Shown piece by piece: positions 28,348-36,891 of a stretch of 64,000 bases of DNA (position 1 is its first letter; every line of letters begins with the position of its first letter). The notes beneath the pieces were generated by a model, which did no database searches, was not told where the DNA came from, and saw nothing but the letters and a program-made list of their open reading frames with translations. The DNA lies in contig NZ_JANIIC010000014.1 of NCBI RefSeq assembly GCF_024519315.1, positions 1 to 64,000 on the forward strand. The letters are read 5' to 3'. Both the position numbers and the translations under genes were made by a program. The stretch comes from Streptomyces malaysiensis subsp. samsunensis. Its GTDB lineage: Bacteria > Actinomycetota > Actinomycetes > Streptomycetales > Streptomycetaceae.

Positions 28348-29619
28348 GCGGCCGGAGGTGCCGCCCACCCATAGGTCGTTGCTGCCCGCTATGACGACCT
28401 TCCCGTCGGCGCGGGTGGTGATGGCCGAGGGCAGGGAGTCGCCACAGCCCAGTTCGGCCTGCTCGGCGTCCTCGCCGAAGCCGCCGGTCCACACCATGCC
28501 GCAGAAGACGTGGTCCCCGCTGCGGAGGCCGAGGAGCACCAGCGTGCCCGAGCCGTCGACCGTGGCGCCCCGGATCCGCCCCTCGCCCAGCGCCGGGGTG
28601 TCCTCGGTCCTCCAGTGCAGACCGTCCGCGCTGGTCAGTACGGAGGGCCGGTCGGGCTTGCCGTAGTCCGCACGGCCGCCGTAGGACCGGGCGCCATAGG
28701 CGATCCACCGGCCGTCGTGCCACAGCACGCCGCTCAGCGGGGCGTAGCCGTGCAGCCGCGGGGTGAGCCCGGTGCGCCAGGTGCGCCCGCCGTCCGTGGA
28801 CGCCCACACCGGCAGCCGCGGCCGGCTCTGGCCCCGGGCGTTGCCGCCGATGACCACGATCCGGCGGCCGTCGGCGGCCATGGCCAGCACGCCGGTCCCG
28901 GTGAAGGAGGCACCCGCGGCGCCGTCCGGCGCCGGGAGCCGTTGGCGCCGGACGGTCCTCCCACGGTCCGTGGAGATCCACACCGTCGGCACGAGCCGCC
29001 GCTGCTCGGTCACCGAACCGCCGAGGACCAGCCGCTGTCCACTGCGCACCATGACGGCCGCGCCGCCCGGATTCCGGGCCCCTGGTTCGGCGTCCGGATC
29101 CGGTTCCACGGGCGGGACCTTCAGGTCGGCCAGCCGCTGGACGCGCCCCGAGCGGTCGAGGCGGGAGAGGGACGTGCCGGCCGCGTACACCGAGCCGTCC
29201 TCGCCGGGCAGCACCGCCCTCCCCATGAGCCCACCGCCGCCCCAGCCCTCGGCGCCGTTCCCCGGAGCCATGTCCCCGGGCACCTCGCCGGGGGTGGCCC
29301 CGGTCTCCGGCGCCGGATCGAGCGAGAGCTTCGTACAGGCCGCGTCGCCGGTCCAGTTGACGCCCACGTCGCGGTGGCCGTTGCTGTATGTGCCGATGCC
29401 GAGGACGCAGTCGCCGTACGGCACGAGCGTGTCGAGGCCGTGCTCACCGCCGCTGTCCTTGGTGATCGCGGGGTACTGCACCGCCCCGGCGTAGTGCCGG
29501 AACCCCGTCTCGGACGCGGCCGGGCCGCCCGCCTTACGGTCGCCGCAGCCCGCGACGGCCGGCAGCAGTGCGGCGGCCGTCGCGACCCACAGCAATCCCG
29601 ATTTCCCCCACTTGGTCAT
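28330..29619 (-). CDS. secreted lipoprotein with Asp-box (sialidase-like) repeats
   Basis: 429 residues. A signal peptide ends in the lipobox LPAVAGC, so this is a lipoprotein on the outer face. The body has WD/BNR-like beta strands with Asp-boxes such as STDRGRT and STDGGRTW, giving a likely six-bladed propeller, but the catalytic arginine set of sialidases is not evident. The function is unknown; it may bind or process cell-surface glycans. ATG 29619 is chosen because it precedes the signal peptide; ATG 29637 is an alternative. Its 3' end is made of the repeat array described at 28187-28347, so the C-terminus may vary. Confidence 0.8.
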   Translation of the reverse strand: MTKWGKSGLLWVATAAALLPAVAGCGDRKAGGPAASETGFRHYAGAVQYPAITKDSGGEHGLDTLVPYGDCVLGIGTYSNGHRDVGVNWTGDAACTKLSLDPAPETGATPGEVPGDMAPGNGAEGWGGGGLMGRAVLPGEDGSVYAAGTSLSRLDRSGRVQRLADLKVPPVEPDPDAEPGARNPGGAAVMVRSGQRLVLGGSVTEQRRLVPTVWISTDRGRTVRRQRLPAPDGAAGASFTGTGVLAMAADGRRIVVIGGNARGQSRPRLPVWASTDGGRTWRTGLTPRLHGYAPLSGVLWHDGRWIAYGARSYGGRADYGKPDRPSVLTSADGLHWRTEDTPALGEGRIRGATVDGSGTLVLLGLRSGDHVFCGMVWTGGFGEDAEQAELGCGDSLPSAITTRADGKVVIAGSNDLWVGGTSGRRASGR

Positions 29620-29640
29620 GACAGGAGATCCTGCCATGAC
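29615..29640 (-). promoter_or_regulatory. inverted repeat covering the lipoprotein start codon
   Basis: GTCATG at 29615 pairs with CATGAC at 29635-29640, and the inner CAGGA/TCCTG also pair, leaving one mismatch and a 2-base turn. The ATG at 29617-29619 is in the outer arm. It could hide the start codon in the mRNA or be a dyad operator. Confidence 0.45.
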
Positions 29641-29696
29641 CAACTGACAAGCCCCGCGCAGCGCTACGCGGGCATCGGCCCGACACCGGCCCGGCG

Positions 29697-31148
29697 TCAG
29701 CCCAGCGACGTCATGACGTGCTTGATACGGGTGTAGTCCTCGAAGCCGTACGCGGAGAGGTCCTTGCCGTAGCCGGACTTCTTGAATCCGCCGTGCGGCA
29801 TCTCGGCGACCAGCGGGATGTGGGTGTTGATCCATACGCAGCCGAAGTCCAGGGCCCTGGACATCCGCATCGCGCGGGCGTGGTCCTTGGTCCACACCGA
29901 CGAGGCGAGGGCGTACTCCACACCGTTGGCGTAGGAGATCGCCTGCGCCTCGTCCGAGAAGGTCTGCACGGTGATGACCGGGCCGAAGACCTCGTTCTGG
30001 ATGATCTCGTCGTCCTGCTTGAGCCCGGAGACCACGGTGGGTGCGTAGAAGAAGCCCTTCTCGCCGACCCGGTGGCCGCCCGCCTCGACCTTGGCGTGGG
30101 CGGGGAGCCGGTCGATGAAGCCCGAGACCTGGGCCAGCTGGTTGGCGTTGTTCAACGGCCCGTACAGCACGTCCTCGTCATCGGGCGCGCCGGTCCTGGT
30201 CTCGGCGGCGGCCTTGGCGAGCGCGCTCACGAACTCGTCGTGGATCGACTCGTGGACCAGCACCCGGGTGGCGGCCGTACAGTCCTGGCCCGCGTTGAAG
30301 AAGCCCGCGACCGAGATGTCCTCGACCGCTTTGGGGATGTCGGTGTCCTCGAAGACCACGACGGGGGCCTTGCCGCCGAGCTCCAGATGCACGCGCTTGA
30401 CGTCCTTCGAGGCGCTCTCCGCGACCTGCTTGCCGGCCCGCACCGAGCCGGTGATGGACGCCATGGCGGGCACGGGGTGCTCGACCATCAGCCGGCCGGT
30501 CTCGCGGTCGCCGCAGATCACGTTGAAGACGCCCTGCGGATGGCCCAGCTCCGCCAGCACCCCGCCGATGATCTCGGCGATCAGCACGGTGGAGGCCGGC
30601 GTGGTGTCCGAGGGCTTGATGACGACCGTATTGCCCGCCGCCAGCGCCGGGGCGAACTTCCACACGGCCATCATCATCGGGTAGTTCCACGGTGCGACCT
30701 GGGCGCACACCCCGACCGGCTCACGCCGGATGATCGAGGTGAGCCCCTCCATGTACTCACCGGCCGAGCGGCCCTCCAGCATCCGGGCCGCGCCCGCGAA
30801 GAAGCGGATCTGGTCGATCATCGGCGGGATCTCCTCGTCCCGCGTGAGACCGAGCGGCTTGCCGGTGTTCTCGGACTCGGCGGCGATCAGCTCCTCCGCC
30901 CGCGCCTCGAAGGCGTCGGCGATCTTGAGCAGTGCCTTCTGGCGCTCTCCGGGCACTAGGTCGCGCCAGGCCGGGAACGCCGCCTCGGCGGCGGCCATCG
31001 CCGCGTCCACGTCCGCCGCGCCCGAAAGCGGCGCGGTGGCGTAGGGCTCGCCCGTGGCCGGGTTGACCACCTCCGTGGTCCGCCCGTCCGCGGCGTCCCG
31101 GAACTCTCCGTCGATGTAGTTGCGCAGACGACGCAGTTCGGTGGTCAC
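29697..31148 (-). CDS. gamma-aminobutyraldehyde dehydrogenase
   Basis: 483 residues. Glu256 lies in LELGGK and the catalytic Cys290 in NAGQDCTAATR; the overall sequence is of the PatD/PuuC type, close to the aldehyde dehydrogenase at 23477 but distinct. It should convert 4-aminobutyraldehyde to GABA, the product that GabT consumes. The GTG start at 31148 follows a strong GGAGGGG. It is divergent from the Lrp/AsnC gene across a gap with an Lrp-like box, and the aminotransferase after lrp can supply its substrate from putrescine. Confidence 0.92.
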   Translation of the reverse strand: MTTELRRLRNYIDGEFRDAADGRTTEVVNPATGEPYATAPLSGAADVDAAMAAAEAAFPAWRDLVPGERQKALLKIADAFEARAEELIAAESENTGKPLGLTRDEEIPPMIDQIRFFAGAARMLEGRSAGEYMEGLTSIIRREPVGVCAQVAPWNYPMMMAVWKFAPALAAGNTVVIKPSDTTPASTVLIAEIIGGVLAELGHPQGVFNVICGDRETGRLMVEHPVPAMASITGSVRAGKQVAESASKDVKRVHLELGGKAPVVVFEDTDIPKAVEDISVAGFFNAGQDCTAATRVLVHESIHDEFVSALAKAAAETRTGAPDDEDVLYGPLNNANQLAQVSGFIDRLPAHAKVEAGGHRVGEKGFFYAPTVVSGLKQDDEIIQNEVFGPVITVQTFSDEAQAISYANGVEYALASSVWTKDHARAMRMSRALDFGCVWINTHIPLVAEMPHGGFKKSGYGKDLSAYGFEDYTRIKHVMTSLG

Positions 31149-31231
31149 GTGCCACCCCTCCTGTCAGCTGTCCGATGGGTGAGACACCCACAGTAGTCGC
31201 CGGTGCTGCGTTTTCAACATACCCGCCACAC

Positions 31232-31251
31232 CAGAACAACGGATTCAGTGT
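31232..31251. promoter_or_regulatory. Lrp/AsnC-like box in the divergent aldehyde dehydrogenase-lrp promoter
   Basis: CAGAACAACGGATTCAGTGT shares AACAANGGATTCNGT with the box at 25087-25107 and ACGGATTCAGTG with the second box at 25121-25136. A weaker related dyad, CGACGAAATTCATCG, follows about one site-length later (31268-31282). The position suits control of both divergent units by the adjacent regulator. Confidence 0.68.
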
Positions 31252-31317
31252 TTTACAGGTCTCATGACGACGAAATTCATCGATGAAGGGTTGCGACACG
31301 GACGAGGCTCGTGCACA

Positions 31318-31800
31318 GTGAGGGTCGTGGCCACACCTGACAAGAACGGCACAGCGACCCTCGACTCCGTATCCCTGGCGATCATCGAGCAGCTCCAGGA
31401 GGACGGTCGCCGGCCGTACGCCGCCATCGGAAAGGCCGTTGGGCTCTCCGAGGCGGCCGTGCGGCAGCGCGTGCAGAAGCTGCTCGACCAGGGCGTGATG
31501 CAGATCGTCGCCGTCACCGATCCTCTCACCGTGGGGTTCCGGCGGCAGGCGATGGTCGGCATCAACGTCGAGGGCGATCTCGACCCGGTCGCGGACGCGC
31601 TGACCGCCATGGACGAGGTCGAGTACGTGGTCGTCACCGCGGGTTCCTTCGATCTCCTGATCGAGATCGTCTGCGAGGACGACGACCATCTCCTCGAAAT
31701 GATCAACAAGCGGATCCGCACGCTGCCCGGTGTGCGCTCCACCGAGAGCTTCGTCTACCTCAAGCTCCGGAAGCAGACCTATACCTGGGGAACGAGATAG
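31318..31800 (+). CDS. Lrp/AsnC-family transcriptional regulator
   Basis: 160 residues from GTG 31318, with GAGG 10 bases upstream; an ATG at 31264 would add 18 residues but would fall inside the presumed promoter dyad. The N-terminal winged helix reads SLAIIEQLQEDGRRPYAAIG with recognition helix LSEAAVRQRVQKLLDQG, followed by the RAM effector domain (VEYVVVTAGSFDLLIEI). Such regulators form octamers, bind phased sites and respond to amino acids or amines. The stop lies 2 bases before the aminotransferase start, so the two are one operon. It probably controls itself, the divergent dehydrogenase and the uptake operon (inference from shared boxes). Confidence 0.92.
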   Translation: MRVVATPDKNGTATLDSVSLAIIEQLQEDGRRPYAAIGKAVGLSEAAVRQRVQKLLDQGVMQIVAVTDPLTVGFRRQAMVGINVEGDLDPVADALTAMDEVEYVVVTAGSFDLLIEIVCEDDDHLLEMINKRIRTLPGVRSTESFVYLKLRKQTYTWGTR

Positions 31801-31802
31801 CA

Positions 31803-33164
31803 ATGAGCGCCGACCTCTCCAAGACGGCGTACGACCACCTGTGGATGCACTTCACCCGCATGTCGTCGTACGAGAACTCCCCCGTGCCGACGATCGTGCG
31901 CGGTGAGGGCACGTACATCTACGACGACAAGGGCAAGCGGTACATCGACGGCCTGGCCGGCCTGTTCGTGGTCAACGCGGGCCACGGCCGGGTCGAACTG
32001 GCGGAGACGGCCTACAAGCAGGCCCAGGAGCTCGCCTTCTTCCCGGTGTGGAGCTACGCCCACCCCAAGGCCGTCGAACTCGCCGAGCGGCTCGCGGGCT
32101 ACGCCCCCGGCGACCTGAACAAGGTCTTCTTCACCACCGGAGGCGGCGAGGCCGTCGAGACCGCCTGGAAGCTGGCCAAGCAGTACTTCAAGCTCGTCGG
32201 CAAGCCCACCAAGCACAAGGTCATATCCCGGGCCGTGGCCTACCACGGCACCCCGCACGGAGCTCTGTCGATCACCGGCCTGCCGGGGCTCAAGGCCCCC
32301 TTCGAACCGCTGGTCCCCGGCGCCCACAAGGTCCCCAACACCAACATCTACCGCGCCCCGATCTTCGGCGACGACCCCGAGGCGTTCGGCCGCTGGGCCG
32401 CCGACCAGATCGAGCAGCAGATCCTCTTCGAGGGCGCGGACACCGTGGCCGCGGTCTTCCTGGAGCCGGTGCAGAACGCGGGCGGCTGCTTCCCGCCGCC
32501 GCCCGGGTACTTCCAGCGGGTCCGCGAGATCTGCGACCGCCATGATGTGCTGCTCGTCTCGGACGAGGTCATCTGCGCCTTCGGGCGGCTGGGCACGATG
32601 TTCGCCTGCGACAAGTTCGGCTATGTCCCGGACATGATCACCTGCGCCAAGGGGATGACCTCCGGCTACTCCCCGATCGGCGCGTGCATCGTCTCCGACC
32701 GGCTCGCCGAGCCCTTCTACGAGGGCGACAACACCTTCCTGCACGGCTACACCTTCGGCGGCCACCCGGTCTCGGCCGCCGTGGCCCTGGCCAACATCGA
32801 GATCTTCGAGCGCGAGGGCCTCAACCAGCATGTGCTGGACCAGGAGGGCGCGTTCCGCTCCACCCTGGACCGGCTGCTCGATCTGCCGATCGTCGGCGAT
32901 GTCCGAGGGAATGGTTTCTTCTACGGCATCGAGCTGGTGAAGGACAAGGTCACCAAGGAGACCTTCGACGAGGAGGAGACCGAGCGGATCCTCTACGGCT
33001 TCCTCTCCAAGGCGCTCTTCGAGAACGGGCTGTACTGCCGGGCCGACGACCGCGGCGACCCGGTCGTCCAGCTGGCGCCGCCGCTGATCGCCGACCAGGC
33101 CGTGTTCGACGAGATCGAGCAGGTGCTGCGGACGGTGCTGACGGAGGCGTGGACCAAGCTCTGA
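31803..33164 (+). CDS. class III aminotransferase, putrescine/polyamine type
   Basis: 453 residues. The fold-type I PLP lysine is Lys283 in TCAKGMTSGY, after SDEVICAFGRLG. The N-terminal pattern DHLWMHFTRMSSYENSPVPT is that of the SpuC/omega-amine:pyruvate group, so it probably transaminates putrescine or a similar diamine to the aminoaldehyde. It is co-transcribed with the Lrp/AsnC gene, with 2 bases between them. Together with the divergent gamma-aminobutyraldehyde dehydrogenase it gives a direct putrescine to GABA route parallel to the FAD-oxidase route. Beta-alanine or another omega-amino substrate remains possible. Confidence 0.9.
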   Translation: MSADLSKTAYDHLWMHFTRMSSYENSPVPTIVRGEGTYIYDDKGKRYIDGLAGLFVVNAGHGRVELAETAYKQAQELAFFPVWSYAHPKAVELAERLAGYAPGDLNKVFFTTGGGEAVETAWKLAKQYFKLVGKPTKHKVISRAVAYHGTPHGALSITGLPGLKAPFEPLVPGAHKVPNTNIYRAPIFGDDPEAFGRWAADQIEQQILFEGADTVAAVFLEPVQNAGGCFPPPPGYFQRVREICDRHDVLLVSDEVICAFGRLGTMFACDKFGYVPDMITCAKGMTSGYSPIGACIVSDRLAEPFYEGDNTFLHGYTFGGHPVSAAVALANIEIFEREGLNQHVLDQEGAFRSTLDRLLDLPIVGDVRGNGFFYGIELVKDKVTKETFDEEETERILYGFLSKALFENGLYCRADDRGDPVVQLAPPLIADQAVFDEIEQVLRTVLTEAWTKL

Positions 33165-33364
33165 GCCCCGCCGGGGGCCAGCCCCCACGTCGGCCGCCAC
33201 CGGGCCCGGCCCACCCGCGACCGGGCCCGGCCCACTCGCCGCCGGGCACGGCTGTCCCCGCCGGGGTGCTCCCGGTGGGAGGTGCCCCGGTGGGAGGTGC
33301 GCCCGGCGGAAGGTGGCCCCGGTGGCCGCTGGGCGGCCCAGGCGGACGCGGGGCGGGCGGACGC

Positions 33365-33460
33365 GGCACCGGGGCGACGCGGGACCGGGCCGACACGGGA
33401 CCGGGCCGACACGGGACCGGGCCGACACGGGACCGGGCCGACACCGCGCTGGGCCGACAC
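33365..33460. repeat. 16-bp tandem repeat, four perfect copies
   Basis: GGGACCGGGCCGACAC occurs four times without change (33381-33396, 33397-33412, 33413-33428, 33429-33444), flanked by diverged copies at 33365-33380 and 33445-33460. The 381-base convergent gap 33165-33545 is otherwise made of lower-order GGGCCCGGCCCA and GGTGGGAGGTGC duplications. No gene is seen in it. Confidence 0.9.
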
Positions 33461-33500
33461 GGCGCTGGGCAGCTCAAGCCCGCCTGATCGAGACCTACTT

Positions 33501-33563
33501 GGTGGCTAAGGCCCACTTGAGGGCTCAGGCCGCCCACTCGGTGGCTCAAGCCCACTTGAGGGC
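33501..33563. repeat. 24-bp direct repeat duplicating the 3' end of pucR
   Basis: GGTGGCTAAGGCCCACTTGA plus four bases (33501-33524) recurs with two changes at 33540-33563. The second copy contains the stop region of the PucR gene, so the first is a duplicated gene end lying just beyond the stop. Confidence 0.65.
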
Positions 33564-35132
33564 GAACCACAGCTCCATCCGGACGTCCGCGTCGCCCAGG
33601 TCCACATCCAGCAGGGCCTCGGCGCGGGCGATCCGCTGACGAACCGTATTGCGGTGCACCTCCAGTGCCACCGCCGTACGGTCCCAGCTGCCGTGCAGCG
33701 ACAGCCACACCCGCAGCGTCTCCAGCAGCGCCGGTGCGCCCTCGATCGGCGCGAGCAGGGCCCGGCCGTGCGCCCCCGCCTCGGCCGGGTCCACCAGCGA
33801 GACGACCCCGGCGGCGCGGGTCCCGTGCCGTACCAGCGGCACCCGCCCGGCGACGGCCCGCCGCAGCGCACGCGCGGCGTCGGCGCCGCCGCGCGCCAGG
33901 TCCGCGGCCGGTACGGGCGCCCCGGTGCCCAGGGTCCAGCCGGGCTGCGCCCGTACCTCCGCCTCGCCCGGGACGAGCGCGAGCAGCGCGTCCCCGTCGA
34001 GGTCGACCAGTGGCGTGCCGAGCCCGGCCGCGAGCGCCGCGGTGGCCAGCAGCCCGTCGTCCCGGCCGCGGCCGCGCCGCCGCCCGTGCACCACGGTCCA
34101 CAGCCCGCCGTCCTCAAAGGGCTCGGCGGGCGCCCCCGGGGCCTCGGTTGGCATCCCCGACTGCCCCTGCTGCTCCCGCTGCCCCGACTGACCCTGTTGC
34201 CTTTGCGAGCGGGCCAGCAACCCCGCCACCCGCGCCGGTTCGGCGCCCAGCATCAGCCGCACCAGCGCCGATGTGCGCTCGGCCTCGGCCCCGACCACCC
34301 GCCGCGCCGTCAGCAGCGACAGCAGCACCACGGCCACCCCCACGATCGCCCCTTCCGCCCCGTCCCGCCGAGGGGCGCAGACGCCGAGCGCGAGCCGGTC
34401 CTCCGGCCCCGCCGGGCCGCCCAGTCCGTACGCGGTCAGCTGAAGCTCCTCACCGGCCGCGCCGGCCGCCCTGCCCGCCGCCGAGGACGGGCCCGAGCGC
34501 AGCCGCCCCGCGAGCGCGCCGAGTGCCGTACGGGCCTGCCCCGGCGGCCGCGGTCCCGCGGCCGCCAGCTCCGCGCCGTCCGGGCCGTAGAGCACCGTCC
34601 ACGCCCCGAGGTGCTGGCTCAGCTGGCGCAGCACGGCCGGTACCGGGTGCGGGCGCGCCGCGGCCGTCGCCAGCGACTGCTGCGCCTCGGTGACGCTCCG
34701 CAGCTCATGGTGGCGGCGCTCGGCCATCGCGTCCCATACGGCGCTCGCCACGGCCGTGAAGGTCGTCTGCCGGGGCACCTCGACCAGCGGCAGCCCATGC
34801 CGGTCGCACGCCTCGACCAGCGCGCGGGGCACCGTCTCGTGCACCGGCGCGATGCCGAAGCCGAGCGCCGCCGCGCCCGCCTGGACCGTACGGGCCACAT
34901 AGCGGTCCCAGTAGGTGCCGGCGCCCGCCGCCTCCGGGCAGTGCACCCCCGCGCTGAGCAGCAGCTCGCCGCCCAGCAGATACGGGACGGGGTCCTCCAT
35001 CTCGCTGGTGTGGACGAAGTAGACGGGCGTGTCCACCTCGCGCTCGCCCGCGACCTGCCGCAGCCCGAGGGCGGGGTGGCCGAGGAGGGCGGAGAGCGGA
35101 ACGGGGGCCGTCGGGGGTACGCGGTCGTTCAT
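33546..35132 (-). CDS. PucR-family transcriptional regulator
   Basis: 528 residues from ATG 35132, with GAGG 9 bases upstream; the longer open frame upstream overlaps the divergent promoter. An N-terminal PucR domain (LSALLGHPALGLRQVAGERE, then VHTSEMEDPVPYLLGGELLL) and a middle region with a Gln/Gly-rich linker near residue 330 lead to the C-terminal HTH VHRNTVRQRIARAEALLDVD. It is divergent from an SSS symporter and a ThDP enzyme across 228 bases, so these are its likely targets. It is related to, but clearly different from, the PucR protein at 10718. Confidence 0.9.
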   Translation of the reverse strand: MNDRVPPTAPVPLSALLGHPALGLRQVAGEREVDTPVYFVHTSEMEDPVPYLLGGELLLSAGVHCPEAAGAGTYWDRYVARTVQAGAAALGFGIAPVHETVPRALVEACDRHGLPLVEVPRQTTFTAVASAVWDAMAERRHHELRSVTEAQQSLATAAARPHPVPAVLRQLSQHLGAWTVLYGPDGAELAAAGPRPPGQARTALGALAGRLRSGPSSAAGRAAGAAGEELQLTAYGLGGPAGPEDRLALGVCAPRRDGAEGAIVGVAVVLLSLLTARRVVGAEAERTSALVRLMLGAEPARVAGLLARSQRQQGQSGQREQQGQSGMPTEAPGAPAEPFEDGGLWTVVHGRRRGRGRDDGLLATAALAAGLGTPLVDLDGDALLALVPGEAEVRAQPGWTLGTGAPVPAADLARGGADAARALRRAVAGRVPLVRHGTRAAGVVSLVDPAEAGAHGRALLAPIEGAPALLETLRVWLSLHGSWDRTAVALEVHRNTVRQRIARAEALLDVDLGDADVRMELWFALKWA

Positions 35133-35360
35133 CACGGCGGGCCTCGCGCGGGGACGGTTCGTACATCCCGGGGATCGGGAGTGGAGGAAACGTACACTTC
35201 CCGGACGCTCCGGCGACACCTAGGGTCTCCGTCACTCCCCACATTCCCCACCTCCCGGGACTCGATCCCCGCGGACCGCCGGGACCTCCCCGATCCCACG
35301 CGTCTCCGCCCGCCCGACCTCCCGACCGCTGCCCGCCCCGCCGGACCGAGGAGCACCGCC

Positions 35361-36836
35361 ATGACCGCTGTCGACTACACCGTGATCGTCGTCTATCTCG
35401 CGGGCATGCTCGCGCTCGGCTGGTGGGGGATGCGCCGCGCCAGTTCCACCAGCGACTTCCTGGTCGCGGGCAGGCGGCTGGGGCCGTTCATGTACTCCGG
35501 GACGATGGCCGCGATCGTGCTCGGCGGCGCCTCCACCATCGGCGGCGTGGGGCTCGGCTATCAGTACGGGCTCTCCGGCGCCTGGATGGTCCTCACCATC
35601 GGGCTCGGGCTGCTGGCGCTGTCGGTCTTCTTCTCGGCGCGCATAGCCCGGCTCAAGGTCTACACGGTCAGCCAGATGCTGGATCTGCGCTACGGCGGCT
35701 CCTCCGGGCTGATCTCGGGCATCGTGATGTGGGCCTACACCCTGATGCTGGCGGTCACCTCGACCATCGCCTACGCCACCATCTTCGATGTGATCTTCGG
35801 CCTGGACCGGGTCGTCGCCATCGTGCTCGGCGGGGCGATCGTGGTCTGCTACTCGACGCTCGGCGGCATGTGGTCGATCACCCTCACCGACATGGTGCAG
35901 TTCGTGGTCAAGACGGTGGGCGTGCTGCTCCTGCTGCTGCCGATCGCGGTGGTGAAGGCGGGCGGCTTCGGCGCGATGAAGTCCGAACTCCCCCACGGCT
36001 ACTTCTCCCCCATGGGCATCGGCGCCCAGACGGTCTTCACCTATGTGCTCATCTACTCCTTCGGCATGCTGATCGGCCAGGACATCTGGCAGCGGGTCTT
36101 CACCGCCCGCGATGACCGGGTCGCCCGCCTCGGCGGCACCGCGGCCGGTACGTACTGTCTTGCCTACGCGGTCGCGGGCGCGATCATCGGCACGGCGGCC
36201 AAGGTGCTGTACCCCAAGCTGGGCGCCCCGGACGACGCGTTCGCCACCATCGTCAAGGACGCCCTCCCGGTGGGCGTCAAGGGGCTGGTGCTGGCCGCCG
36301 CGCTGTCCGCGGTGATGTCCACCTCCTCGGGGGCGCTCATCGCCTGCGCGACGGTGGCCAACAACGACATCTGGGCCCGGCTGCGCGGCCGTACCCTCCG
36401 TACGTCCGGCTCCTCCCATGACGAGGTCGGCGGCAACCGCGTCTTCATCCTCCTCATGGGCGTCGCCGTGATCGGCATCTCCGTCGTGCTCAACGATGTG
36501 GTCGAGGCGCTGACCGTCGCCTACAACGTGCTGGTCGGCGGGTTGCTGATGCCGATCCTGGGCGGACTGCTGTGGAAGCGCGGCACGGGCGCGGGCGCAC
36601 TGGCCTCGGTCGGTGTCGGCGGCCTTACGGTCGTCGCGCTGATGGGGTGGAAGGGCATCCTCGCCAACGAGCCCATCTACTTCGGGCTGCTGGCCTCGCT
36701 GGTGGCGTATGTGGCGGTCAGCCTCGCCACCAAGCCGACCGACGCGGCGATCCTCGATGTGTGGCGGCGCCGGCTCGCCGGTGAACCCGCCGCCCCCGTC
36801 TCCGAGACCACCAGCCCGGCCACCACGGGCGCCTGA
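35361..36836 (+). CDS. sodium:solute symporter family transporter
   Basis: 491 residues with about 13 membrane segments of the SSS (LeuT-fold) family. The early segment reads GGASTIGGVGLGYQYG, and the SSS signature region follows GLVLAAALSAVMSTSSGALI. Such carriers import sugars, amino acids, carboxylates or amines with sodium. The start is ATG 35361 after GAGGAG. It precedes the ThDP enzyme by 55 bases on the same strand and is divergent from PucR, so the imported compound is probably the substrate, or a precursor of the substrate, of that enzyme. The solute is not predictable from the sequence. Confidence 0.9.
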   Translation: MTAVDYTVIVVYLAGMLALGWWGMRRASSTSDFLVAGRRLGPFMYSGTMAAIVLGGASTIGGVGLGYQYGLSGAWMVLTIGLGLLALSVFFSARIARLKVYTVSQMLDLRYGGSSGLISGIVMWAYTLMLAVTSTIAYATIFDVIFGLDRVVAIVLGGAIVVCYSTLGGMWSITLTDMVQFVVKTVGVLLLLLPIAVVKAGGFGAMKSELPHGYFSPMGIGAQTVFTYVLIYSFGMLIGQDIWQRVFTARDDRVARLGGTAAGTYCLAYAVAGAIIGTAAKVLYPKLGAPDDAFATIVKDALPVGVKGLVLAAALSAVMSTSSGALIACATVANNDIWARLRGRTLRTSGSSHDEVGGNRVFILLMGVAVIGISVVLNDVVEALTVAYNVLVGGLLMPILGGLLWKRGTGAGALASVGVGGLTVVALMGWKGILANEPIYFGLLASLVAYVAVSLATKPTDAAILDVWRRRLAGEPAAPVSETTSPATTGA

Positions 36837-36891
36837 CATAGCCTCACCTCGCATATCCGCATCCCCCCATTCGTCAGAAAGGCACCGATCC

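Noticed and set aside
28205..28666. Small + strand gene over the repeat array and the lipoprotein 3' end
   Set aside because: It translates the tandem repeat into a low-complexity Ala/Ser/Val-rich peptide and then runs antisense to the lipoprotein; no start signal.
33381..33444. CRISPR-like array
   Set aside because: The repeats are directly abutting 16-mers with no spacers and no cas genes nearby.
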